A stretch of DNA of 11,212 bases from Lachnospiraceae bacterium UBA6452. Its GTDB lineage: Bacteria > Bacillota > Clostridia > Lachnospirales > Lachnospiraceae. Position 1 is the stretch's first letter; each line of letters begins with the position of its first letter. The DNA lies in assembly GCA_002441865.1 (NCBI GenBank), contig DJNY01000030.1:192-11403 (forward strand), written 5' to 3'. The translations under genes were made by a program, and so were the position numbers. The notes under the pieces were generated by a model. The model ran no database searches, was not told the origin of the DNA, and saw nothing but the letters and a program-made list of their open reading frames with translations. Shown piece after piece: positions 1 to 5,292 of this stretch.

Positions 1-1
1 C

Positions 2-184
2 GGCCTCGGAGTAGAAGGCAATGGCGTGATCGGATGCAGATACCATCATCAGATGCTGGATAATGGCAATGTGGGGCTGAGAAACGAAATGCTGGCAATG
101 ATGGAGGAACACCTGAAAACACATTATCCGGGATGGAACAGAGAGGAGCTGGTATACAGTAAATGGACTATGAAAAATTCATAA
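2..184 (+). CDS. C-terminal fragment of a phage HNH-like protein (5' end outside window)
   Basis: An open frame enters from the left edge and stops at 182-184, giving 60 residues. It reads through a Gly-Cys-Arg-Tyr-His-His segment followed by Met-Leu-Asp-Asn-Gly, then an amphipathic helix and the ending Leu-Val-Tyr-Ser-Lys-Trp. A Cys plus His-His next to an Asp-Asn resembles the tail of small phage HNH-type nucleases or recombination proteins of clostridial siphophages, but the core of the domain is outside the window. It overlaps the next gene by 22 bases, the usual packing for an early phage operon. The family is my inference; that this is the end of a real protein is supported by the overlap and by codon use like the neighbouring genes. 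Confidence 0.5.
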   Translation, partial: GLGVEGNGVIGCRYHHQMLDNGNVGLRNEMLAMMEEHLKTHYPGWNREELVYSKWTMKNS

Positions 185-831
185 TTGACACAATCACAAA
201 GCTGTCCGGGAAATATACGCCATATCAGATTTTTACTGATTGGATCAGAATGCTTGCAATTGCAATCCAGAATTCATGCCAGCCCATTCACGACAAACTG
301 TATAAAGACAGAGAAGATCAGTATATGACAACAGCAAAGAAGTACAGCAGTGAAGAAATAAAAATGCTATGTGATATGGCGGGAGCTCTCACGGAAGTGA
401 TGGAAGAGAGATTCGGAGATATCCTGGGAGAAATCTATATGAAGTCAGGATGTGGCAGCAGGCAGACAGGGCAGTTTTTCACACCATACCACTTGTCCTA
501 CCTGAGTGCCAATTTAGTCATTGAAAGTCAATTTGATCAAATTATGAAAAATGATCATATTGAACTGAATGAGCCATCAACCGGCGGGGGAGGCTTTTTA
601 ATTGCATTTGCACAGGTGCTGAAAGAAAAAGGCGTTGACTATCAAAGAAAACTGCATGTGGTGGCACAGGATCTGGACTGGAATGGTGTTTATATGACGT
701 ACATACAGCTTTCCCTGCTTGGAGTAAAAGCAATTGTTGTGCAGGGAGACACGCTCAGAGAGCCGTACCGGAAAGGATATGATAGTTACAGAGTGCTGCG
801 GACGCCTGCAGAAATGGGGGCATTGTTATGA
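163..831 (+). CDS. Short N-6 adenine DNA methylase-like protein (HsdM-type), lacking motif IV
   Basis: This 222-residue protein has the start of the type I/gamma-class adenine methyltransferase fold. GQFFTP at residues 103-108 matches the HsdM motif X signature. EPSTGGGG at 137-144 matches the AdoMet-binding motif I. AQDLD at 168-172 fits the acidic motif II, followed by a helix and GDTL at 195-198. The expected catalytic NPPF/NPPY motif IV does not follow: the protein ends within about 25 residues at a Thr-Pro-containing tail. Phage proteins of this short type occur, so this may be a normal family trait, but catalysis is doubtful. It could bind AdoMet or DNA, or act as a decoy against host restriction. 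Its stop overlaps the recombinase start by ATGA. The ribosome site AGAGGAG (142-148) lies rather far from the ATG. Confidence 0.75.
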   Translation: MDYEKFIIDTITKLSGKYTPYQIFTDWIRMLAIAIQNSCQPIHDKLYKDREDQYMTTAKKYSSEEIKMLCDMAGALTEVMEERFGDILGEIYMKSGCGSRQTGQFFTPYHLSYLSANLVIESQFDQIMKNDHIELNEPSTGGGGFLIAFAQVLKEKGVDYQRKLHVVAQDLDWNGVYMTYIQLSLLGVKAIVVQGDTLREPYRKGYDSYRVLRTPAEMGALL

Positions 832-1907
832 GAGAAGAACTTCTGCAGAAAATCATTATAGCATTGCAGAGCGAAGGAATTGATACAGAAAAGATAAAAC
901 CAAAGCTGATCATTGTGATGAATGACTATGAGATAACAGCAAGATGTACGGAAGTCGCCGTAGTCAACGAGGACGACACAGAAAAGTATATAAAACTCTT
1001 TCTGATGAACAAAACTGTTGCAGGCTGCACGAAAAGGACGATCGGACAATATCGGGATACATTACTCCGTTTTTTTAAAGATGTGCAGAAGTCGCCGCTG
1101 GATATTACATCGGATGATATAAAAATATACCTTGCACTTAAAGAAGTCAGAGATCATGCCAGCAAAGTATATACAAATGACATACTCAGAGTAATAAGCT
1201 CGTTTTATACGTGGATGACAAAGGAAGAACACATTATTAAGAATCCAATGAATAAGGTTGATAAGATCAAGCTGCCAAAGACAAAGAAGAATGCATTTAC
1301 GGAGCAGGAAATCGAGAAAATGCGGATTGCAATAAAAGATGATCTGAGAATGACAGTTATATTTGAAATGCTGTTATCGACATGGTGCAGGATATCAGAG
1401 CTGTGCAATATGAAAATAAGTGATCTGTCTGAAGACAGAGGGCAGGTGCTTGTACATGGAAAAGGTCAGAAGGACAGATATTGCTACATTGGAGAACGTG
1501 CAAAAATATATCTGAATGAATATCTGTCACAGAGACCGGATGACAGCATCTGGCTGTTTCCGGCATCCAGCCTGGCAGTATCCGGAAAAGGACGCTGCGT
1601 ATCAAGAATATGCGCAGAGCACAAGGAAAAAATGTGCGACTGGTGGAAAATACCGGAAATAGTACTAGATGAACCTATGGATAAAAGTTCGGTTGGAGCC
1701 CGCATCAGAAAGCTTGGAATAAGAGCAGGGATAGAGAAAGCACATCCTCACAGATTCCGGCGCACTGGTGCCACGTTCGCCTTAAGAAGGGGAATGCCAA
1801 TAGAATATGTATCAAAACTGCTGGGGCATGAGAGCATTGAAACGACGCAGATCTATCTGGATATATCGGAAAATGAACTGGAGCAGAGCCACAGAAAATA
1901 CGTGTAA
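828..1907 (+). CDS. Tyrosine recombinase / phage integrase (XerC/D-like)
   Basis: A complete 359-residue tyrosine recombinase that would cut and rejoin DNA through a covalent phosphotyrosine at a specific core site. Residues about 48-150 form a SAM-like core-binding domain (the Thr-x-x-x-Tyr-x-x-x-Leu pattern near 71-80). The catalytic domain holds Arg188 (TWCRISEL), Lys212 (GKGQKDR), His308 and Arg311 (HRFRRT), His334 (LLGH) and nucleophile Tyr343. The full R-K-H-R-H-Y set is present, so it should be active. Compared with XerC/D it has about 40 extra N-terminal residues and an insertion of roughly 40 residues (250-295) between the Lys and the His/Arg box. It starts in an ATGA overlap with the methylase-like gene. 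It lies inside the early region rather than visibly beside an attachment site, so its role could be integration or another site-specific rearrangement. Confidence 0.93.
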   Translation: MREELLQKIIIALQSEGIDTEKIKPKLIIVMNDYEITARCTEVAVVNEDDTEKYIKLFLMNKTVAGCTKRTIGQYRDTLLRFFKDVQKSPLDITSDDIKIYLALKEVRDHASKVYTNDILRVISSFYTWMTKEEHIIKNPMNKVDKIKLPKTKKNAFTEQEIEKMRIAIKDDLRMTVIFEMLLSTWCRISELCNMKISDLSEDRGQVLVHGKGQKDRYCYIGERAKIYLNEYLSQRPDDSIWLFPASSLAVSGKGRCVSRICAEHKEKMCDWWKIPEIVLDEPMDKSSVGARIRKLGIRAGIEKAHPHRFRRTGATFALRRGMPIEYVSKLLGHESIETTQIYLDISENELEQSHRKYV

Positions 1908-1934
1908 TTTAATCAATGTAAAGGAGAAAAGACA

Positions 1935-2573
1935 ATGAAAGCAAGAACGATTAGAGAAACAGAGTACACATGGGAACAGATCGAGGAGATTCTGGCAGCA
2001 GGTAAGGCAAGAGAAACATTCGGGGAAGATGGACAGATCACAGTTCAAGTCGAAGGGATTGGAACAGCTCTGCTGAATATCCTGGATTACGACAAGGACA
2101 AGACTGCGGATCCTGATATGCGAACAATGACATTACAGTTCGCGGATCTTCCGTTCGATGAAATGCCGTTTGACGAAAACGGCAGCAACAAGTGGGAGAA
2201 GTCCAGCATTCGCAGAAACATGAACAGCACTGCCTTCAAGGAAAAATTCGAGGAAGGATTCAGAAGGCTTCTTGTTCCTGTGTTGAAGGAAAATGGAGAC
2301 AGAGAGGCGACACTGGATACATTTTTCCTTCTGTCCGTGGAAGAGATGAAGGACGAGGAAAAGAAATACCAGAGGTTCAGAACTGAACGGGATTGCGTGA
2401 AAGTCAATCCGAAGCATGAGACAGAATGGCACTGGACAAGAACGGCTTATCGTGGCAATTCGTGCAATGCGTGGTGCGTGAACTCTAGCGGCTACGTCGG
2501 CACCGACTACTACGCGTACTGGGCCACTCGCTGCGCCCCGGCTTGTGTAATCGGAACGAAAGCAATCAAATAA
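1935..2573 (+). CDS. DUF6273 / C-type-lectin-like protein, candidate DGR variable protein
   Basis: A 212-residue protein with a good ribosome site (AAGGAGA, 1920-1926). The N-terminus has the Trp-x-x-Ile-x-x-Ile...Gly-Lys-Ala pattern seen at the start of DUF6273 proteins. The middle has Lys-Trp-x-x-Ser-x-Ile-Arg-x-x-x-Asn (86-97) and Phe-Leu-Leu-Ser-x-Glu-Glu (131-137). The C-terminus (165-207) resembles a formylglycine-enzyme/C-lectin fold: Trp-x-x-Thr-Arg-x-Ala, Val-Asn-Ser-Ser-Gly, then Arg-Cys-Ala-Pro-Ala-Cys-Val-Ile-Gly. That ending is typical of targets diversified by retroelements. No signal peptide or membrane segment is seen, so a cytoplasmic or virion-associated binding protein is possible. 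Base composition changes sharply at codon 171 (see the separate entry). It lies 27 bases after the recombinase, and a GC-rich inverted repeat follows it. Ligand and partner are unknown. The family call is by remembered pattern. Confidence 0.8.
   Translation: MKARTIRETEYTWEQIEEILAAGKARETFGEDGQITVQVEGIGTALLNILDYDKDKTADPDMRTMTLQFADLPFDEMPFDENGSNKWEKSSIRRNMNSTAFKEKFEEGFRRLLVPVLKENGDREATLDTFFLLSVEEMKDEEKKYQRFRTERDCVKVNPKHETEWHWTRTAYRGNSCNAWCVNSSGYVGTDYYAYWATRCAPACVIGTKAIK
2427..2560 (+). other. Candidate DGR variable repeat (VR) with IMH-like 3' end
   Basis: From codon 171 to 204 (2445-2546) I count 15 A in 102 bases (15%) and 63 G+C (62%). The preceding 104 bases have 43 A (41%) and 48 G+C (46%). 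In these 34 codons 27 end in C or T and none ends in A. This is what adenine-directed mutagenesis of an AAC/AAT-rich template leaves behind: many NNC/NNT codons (TAC, GGC, GAC, ACC, TGC) in surface positions, with an invariant frame such as Val-Asn-Ser-Ser-Gly and Arg-Cys-Ala-Pro. A 22-base A-free run (2527-2548), nearly all G/C at 2529-2542, sits where the initiation of mutagenic homing (IMH) element lies in known DGRs. The template repeat is not in this window, so the limits are approximate. Confidence 0.68.
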
Positions 2574-2576
2574 TCA

Positions 2577-2595
2577 GCGCCCGCCACGCAGGCGC
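2577..2595. repeat. GC-rich inverted repeat just 3' of the candidate VR
   Basis: GCGCC (2577-2581) pairs with GGCGC (2591-2595) around a 9-base loop, starting four bases after the stop of the DUF6273-like gene. Known DGR targets often carry a hairpin or cruciform immediately downstream of the IMH that enhances homing, so the place is right. The stem is shorter and the loop larger than in the well-studied Bordetella phage case, and no T tract follows to make it an intrinsic terminator. Confidence 0.4.
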
Positions 2596-2618
2596 AGGAA
2601 ATCGAAAGGAAAAACGAC

Positions 2619-2936
2619 ATGGAGAAAATGAACGAATCAGATGCAATAAAGATTATAAAAAAATATAGTGACTTATTCCCACAGGAAAGAAATGAGAGAC
2701 AATCGCTTGAAGTAGCTATCAGTGCACTTGTGAAGCAAGTACCAAAGAAACCTGTAAGGAAAGCAAGAAGTGGAATGGGTTACGATTATGAAGACTATTA
2801 TTGCTCTTGTGGAAAATTATTAGGTCGAGAACCGGAAATCGATGAGTTTTTGGAAAATAATGAAGATATTCCATGGAAATACTGTGCTAAATGTGGACAG
2901 AGGCTGGACTGGGAAAGCGGGGAATGCAATGCATGA
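2619..2936 (+). CDS. Small phage zinc-ribbon-like protein
   Basis: A 105-residue protein. The first 40 residues form an amphipathic helical region (Ser-Leu-Glu-Val-Ala-Ile-Ser-Ala-Leu near 29-37). A basic linker follows (Val-Pro-Lys-Lys-Pro, 41-45). A likely zinc-binding knuckle pair comes next: Cys62-x-Cys64-Gly and Cys89-x-x-Cys92-Gly, ending in Gly-Gln-Arg-Leu-Asp-Trp-Glu. Proteins with this layout are common in early regions of Firmicutes phages and have no established function; nucleic-acid or protein binding is a guess from the ribbon. The ribosome site is AAAGGA (2605-2610). Its stop overlaps the next start by 8 bases. Confidence 0.75.
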   Translation: MEKMNESDAIKIIKKYSDLFPQERNERQSLEVAISALVKQVPKKPVRKARSGMGYDYEDYYCSCGKLLGREPEIDEFLENNEDIPWKYCAKCGQRLDWESGECNA

Positions 2937-3249
2937 GTTGAGCGAGAAAGAGAAGGCTGAGGCAGCAAAAATATGGAGAGACAGTTATTACAGCTGCTAC
3001 AAAGGGAAAGATATGTACGCAACAGAAAATCCGTGTGATACATGCGCTGCCTCACAATGTTTGGGAAGAGAAGAAGCCAGGATAAAAACAATGCAGGAAC
3101 AAAAGTATGCGAAAGCTATAGGAGAATACCTGCAGTATGTGATCGATACAAGCCCATCGGATCAGACTCAATGGAATATTCTGGAGCTGGTCGAGGCAGC
3201 AGGCAGATACATAGCAGAAATCAATAAAGAAAGAAGGAGGCAATCATGA
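2929..3249 (+). CDS. Small cysteine-containing phage protein of unknown function
   Basis: The frame is open from 2842, but the ATG at 2929 is chosen. It gives the usual short overlap with the upstream gene, has a purine-rich stretch (GCGGGGA) just upstream, and yields a natural start (Met-His-Glu-Leu-Ser-Glu-Lys). The 106-residue product has Cys23, Cys36-x-x-Cys39 and Cys44, which could hold one zinc. A long charged helix follows, and the C-terminus is Arg-rich. I recognise no named family. It ends in an ATGA overlap with the ASCH-domain gene, so the two are probably translated together. Confidence 0.65.
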   Translation: MHELSEKEKAEAAKIWRDSYYSCYKGKDMYATENPCDTCAASQCLGREEARIKTMQEQKYAKAIGEYLQYVIDTSPSDQTQWNILELVEAAGRYIAEINKERRRQS

Positions 3250-3866
3250 GCGTAAAACCAATATTGTTTAACACTGAGATGGTTCGGGCGATTCTGGACG
3301 GGCGAAAGAGCTGTACCAGACGCCTTATAAAAAGCAATGTTGATGCGGTGCTGAATAGCCCGTATTACATGAAACATCCCGAGGTGAAGGATGCATGGCT
3401 CATAAGAAGACTGTGTAAAGCTCCGTATGAACCGGGAGATATCCTGTATGTACGGGAAACATGGCACAAATATACTAAGAGAGTTGGAGAAGGCGAATCG
3501 TGCCATTTAGCAGAATTCTATGGATATAAAGCCAGTATTGCAAATTCCGAAGATGCAAATGAGCCGTGGAGATCACCCATCAATATGCCAAAAGAAGCTG
3601 CCCGGATCTGGCTCAAAGTTGCATATGTGCGGGTGGAACGGTTGCAGGAGATCACAGAGGACGGAGCAAAGGCAGAGGGGGCGAACTGGAAGAATGGCAA
3701 GAATGTTGGATTTGAAGAGAAGATGAGAAGAACAGCCATTGAAAGATTTGCAGAGAGTTGGAACGGCGCAATCAAAAAATCAGACATTGATTACTACGGC
3801 TGGGATGCAAACCCGTGGGTATGGGTAATTGAGTTGGAAAGATGTGACAAGCCGGAAGGAGTGTGA
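3246..3866 (+). CDS. ASCH-domain-like phage protein
   Basis: A 206-residue protein matching the phage ASCH-related family by its recurring blocks: Lys-Pro-Ile-Leu-Phe-Asn-Thr-Glu-Met-Val near the N-terminus, then Ala-Ile-Leu-Asp-Gly-Arg-Lys with Thr-Arg-Arg (16-26), GDILYVRETW (64-73), MPKEAAR (114-120), VRVERLQEI (128-136), and a terminal Trp-Asp-Ala-Asn-Pro-Trp-Val-Trp-Val. ASCH domains share the PUA-like fold and are thought to bind RNA or modified nucleotides; no catalytic role is established for this phage version. It starts in an ATGA overlap with the upstream gene. Its full family length suggests it is intact. Confidence 0.88.
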   Translation: MSVKPILFNTEMVRAILDGRKSCTRRLIKSNVDAVLNSPYYMKHPEVKDAWLIRRLCKAPYEPGDILYVRETWHKYTKRVGEGESCHLAEFYGYKASIANSEDANEPWRSPINMPKEAARIWLKVAYVRVERLQEITEDGAKAEGANWKNGKNVGFEEKMRRTAIERFAESWNGAIKKSDIDYYGWDANPWVWVIELERCDKPEGV

Positions 3867-3870
3867 TGGT

Positions 3871-4161
3871 ATGAGAACAATGAAATGGAGAGAAGTCGAG
3901 CCGGAGCAAGAGGACTGGGAAAAGCAAATAGATATAGTTGCCTATGACGGCAGTGTCACCATAGGGAGCATTGTTTACTGTGGTGGAGAGGGATGGAAGT
4001 CAGTGATTGATGGGTACATGTATTTCATGCAAGCAGAATCCTTAGAGGATGCAAAAAAGGAAATGATGGATATACTAGACAATCATTTTAACGATCAGAT
4101 CAATTATTACAAGGAATTACAGGAAAACCTTGAAGAATTGAAGGGAGGGAGTAGTAGGTGA
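3871..4161 (+). CDS. Hypothetical early phage protein
   Basis: The frame is open from 3829, but the ATG at 3871 is preferred. It lies just after the ASCH gene's stop and has GGAAGGA (3854-3860) upstream; a second ATG at 3880 is possible. The 96-residue product begins with a short beta-rich part containing two Gly-Trp turns and aromatic residues (about 25-55). It continues with Ala-Glu-Ser-Leu-Glu-Asp-Ala-Lys-Lys and a charged helix with Tyr-Tyr-Lys-Glu-Leu-Gln-Glu. A beta sheet followed by a 'SLEDAK' helix recurs in small phage proteins of unknown role. The stop overlaps the next GTG start. Confidence 0.65.
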   Translation: MRTMKWREVEPEQEDWEKQIDIVAYDGSVTIGSIVYCGGEGWKSVIDGYMYFMQAESLEDAKKEMMDILDNHFNDQINYYKELQENLEELKGGSSR

Positions 4162-4502
4162 GTGCATACAATTGCAAAAAGATCACACTCAAGTGCCCGA
4201 AAAATTTGATCCCTGTGAATATAGGAGAGGGATTTAAAACAAAAATCACAATGGACGCTTGTATTTCTGCAGAAGTTTATTTCCTTTGGAAAAAAGGGAT
4301 CAGGACTATGGGTTGTTGCTGCGGACACGGGAGACTACTTGGATTTATCCAAGTAGTTGAGGATGATATCACCAAAATGGAAGAATTGGGGTATCAACAT
4401 TATATCTATCAAGATCGGTTTGGTGGAAAAGAACGGAAAGACGCCTTTATTCCCAAATGTAACAAACATATCTATGACGGATACACTGAAAGATGGAGTT
4501 AA
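4158..4502 (+). CDS. Small Cys-rich phage protein with CCCGHG motif
   Basis: A 114-residue protein starting with GTG in a GTGA overlap, with GGGAGGGA (4143-4150) as a well-placed ribosome site. Its centre reads Gly-Ile-Arg-Thr-Met-Gly-Cys-Cys-Cys-Gly-His-Gly (47-58), then Gly-Phe-Ile-Gln-Val and Met-Glu-Glu-Leu-Gly-Tyr. Further Cys/His residues are at 6, 13, 35, 101 and 104. A Cys-Cys-Gly-His-Gly core recurs in small proteins of Firmicutes phages; a metal site is likely but the function is unknown. The coding sequence contains a perfect hairpin at 4334-4357. Confidence 0.72.
   Translation: MSAYNCKKITLKCPKNLIPVNIGEGFKTKITMDACISAEVYFLWKKGIRTMGCCCGHGRLLGFIQVVEDDITKMEELGYQHYIYQDRFGGKERKDAFIPKCNKHIYDGYTERWS
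4334..4357. repeat. Perfect 10-bp inverted repeat inside a coding region
   Basis: ACTACTTGGA (4334-4343) and TCCAAGTAGT (4348-4357) are exact reverse complements around the loop TTTA. A G-T pair can extend the stem by one. It encodes residues around Leu-Leu-Gly-Phe-Ile-Gln-Val-Val of the CCCGHG protein. No T tract follows, so it is not an intrinsic terminator. Confidence 0.7.
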
Positions 4503-4513
4503 GAGTTAGCAAT

Positions 4514-4600
4514 ATGCAACAAAAACAGGATCCAAGCGATCATTTTATCACCCCGATAATAGTATATGCGGAAATGATCTTTTGGATACTGGAAACATGA
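4514..4600 (+). CDS. Possible 28-residue micro-ORF
   Basis: The ~100-base gap between the CCCGHG gene and the next coding gene contains an ATG frame of 28 codons ending in a hydrophobic stretch (Pro-Ile-Ile-Val-Tyr-Ala-Glu-Met-Ile-Phe-Trp-Ile-Leu). It fills almost all of the gap. The upstream sequence has only a weak purine run, so translation is uncertain, and chance open frames of this size are frequent. Confidence 0.2.
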   Translation: MQQKQDPSDHFITPIIVYAEMIFWILET

Positions 4601-4618
4601 ACTATGCGAGGTACAGAA

Positions 4619-4933
4619 ATGGATCAGAGTGAAATTGTAAGAAGTTACAGAGAAGCCAAAAACAAAGAAAAGCAGATACAGATTCTCGCAGATCTAAATG
4701 GCAGCAGTCCGGAGCAGATCAGGCAGATCCTGATCGCGGCCGGAGAGCCGGCAGAAAAAAAGAGACCAGGACCTAAACCAAAGGAAATCAGACAGATAGT
4801 TGTAAAACCCATGCCGGACTGTGTGAAAAAAGCCATAACGGAAAGGATGATCCGGTTGACGGAAGAAATCGACCGGGCGACAGCAGAATTACAAGAGCTT
4901 GACGCTTATATGAAGGAAGGAGAAAAGAAATGA
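4619..4933 (+). CDS. Small helical phage protein, possible DNA-binding
   Basis: The ATG at 4619 is preferred over the in-frame ATG at 4604 because GAGG at 4608-4611 stands 7 bases before it, and because family-like proteins begin near Glu-Ile-Val-Arg-Ser-Tyr-Arg-Glu-Ala. The 104-residue product has an N-terminal helical unit (Ile-Gln-Ile-Leu-Ala-Asp-Leu-Asn then Ile-Arg-Gln-Ile-Leu) that resembles a helix-turn-helix. A basic linker Lys-Arg-Pro-Gly-Pro-Lys-Pro-Lys, similar to an AT-hook, follows, and then a C-terminal coiled coil (Glu-Glu-Ile-Asp-Arg-Ala...Leu-Gln-Glu-Leu). DNA binding is inferred from these features only. It overlaps the next gene by ATGA. Confidence 0.68.
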   Translation: MDQSEIVRSYREAKNKEKQIQILADLNGSSPEQIRQILIAAGEPAEKKRPGPKPKEIRQIVVKPMPDCVKKAITERMIRLTEEIDRATAELQELDAYMKEGEKK

Positions 4934-5292
4934 TAGAAACATATGGAACCTGCATCTATTGCGGACAGTCACAGGTGATCAGAGTGCCTGAGGAGACAGA
5001 CGAAGGAGAAAAGAACAGAGAGGCTACTAAGCTGTGCACGTGCGGCGATGCGCAGCAGTTTAAGAAAATTGAACAGTCGATAGACATAGCAGAAAGCATC
5101 ATAAAGACTGAGTACGCATCGGATCCGGCCGCACAGGATCTGCTTATGGCAGCAGCCAGACCGGTTGCGGAAAATCTGCTGGACAGGCTGACAGTCAAAC
5201 ATAATACCGTGACGTATAAGCTGATGAGAAAAGCAGACGGTACGCTAAAGATCGAAAAAGAGACAAAGCGTGTGGAGGTCAAGGAAGCATGA
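4930..5292 (+). CDS. Small zinc-ribbon phage protein of unknown function
   Basis: A 120-residue protein. The N-terminus has Cys8-x-x-Cys11-Gly and Cys36-x-Cys38-Gly, a likely zinc site split by a charged loop. The middle is helical (Ala-Glu-Ser-Ile-Ile), and the end is a beta-like segment Thr-Val-Thr-Tyr-Lys-Leu followed by a Lys/Glu-rich tail. Similar small proteins sit just upstream of the late-gene regulator in Firmicutes phages. I recognise the type but not a function. It has ATGA overlaps on both sides, placing it firmly in the early operon. Confidence 0.7.
   Translation: MIETYGTCIYCGQSQVIRVPEETDEGEKNREATKLCTCGDAQQFKKIEQSIDIAESIIKTEYASDPAAQDLLMAAARPVAENLLDRLTVKHNTVTYKLMRKADGTLKIEKETKRVEVKEA

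Noticed and set aside
2427..2595. The GC-rich tail as a recently transferred segment or an attachment site rather than a DGR variable repeat
   Set aside because: The shift is confined to one reading frame, keeps C/T third bases and the C-lectin-like ending, and is specifically A-depleted, which transfer does not predict. It remains the main alternative.
4532..4560. GATAAT at 4555-4560 as a promoter for the following small gene
   Set aside because: No -35-like element lies 16-18 bases upstream, and the hexamer is inside the possible micro-ORF.
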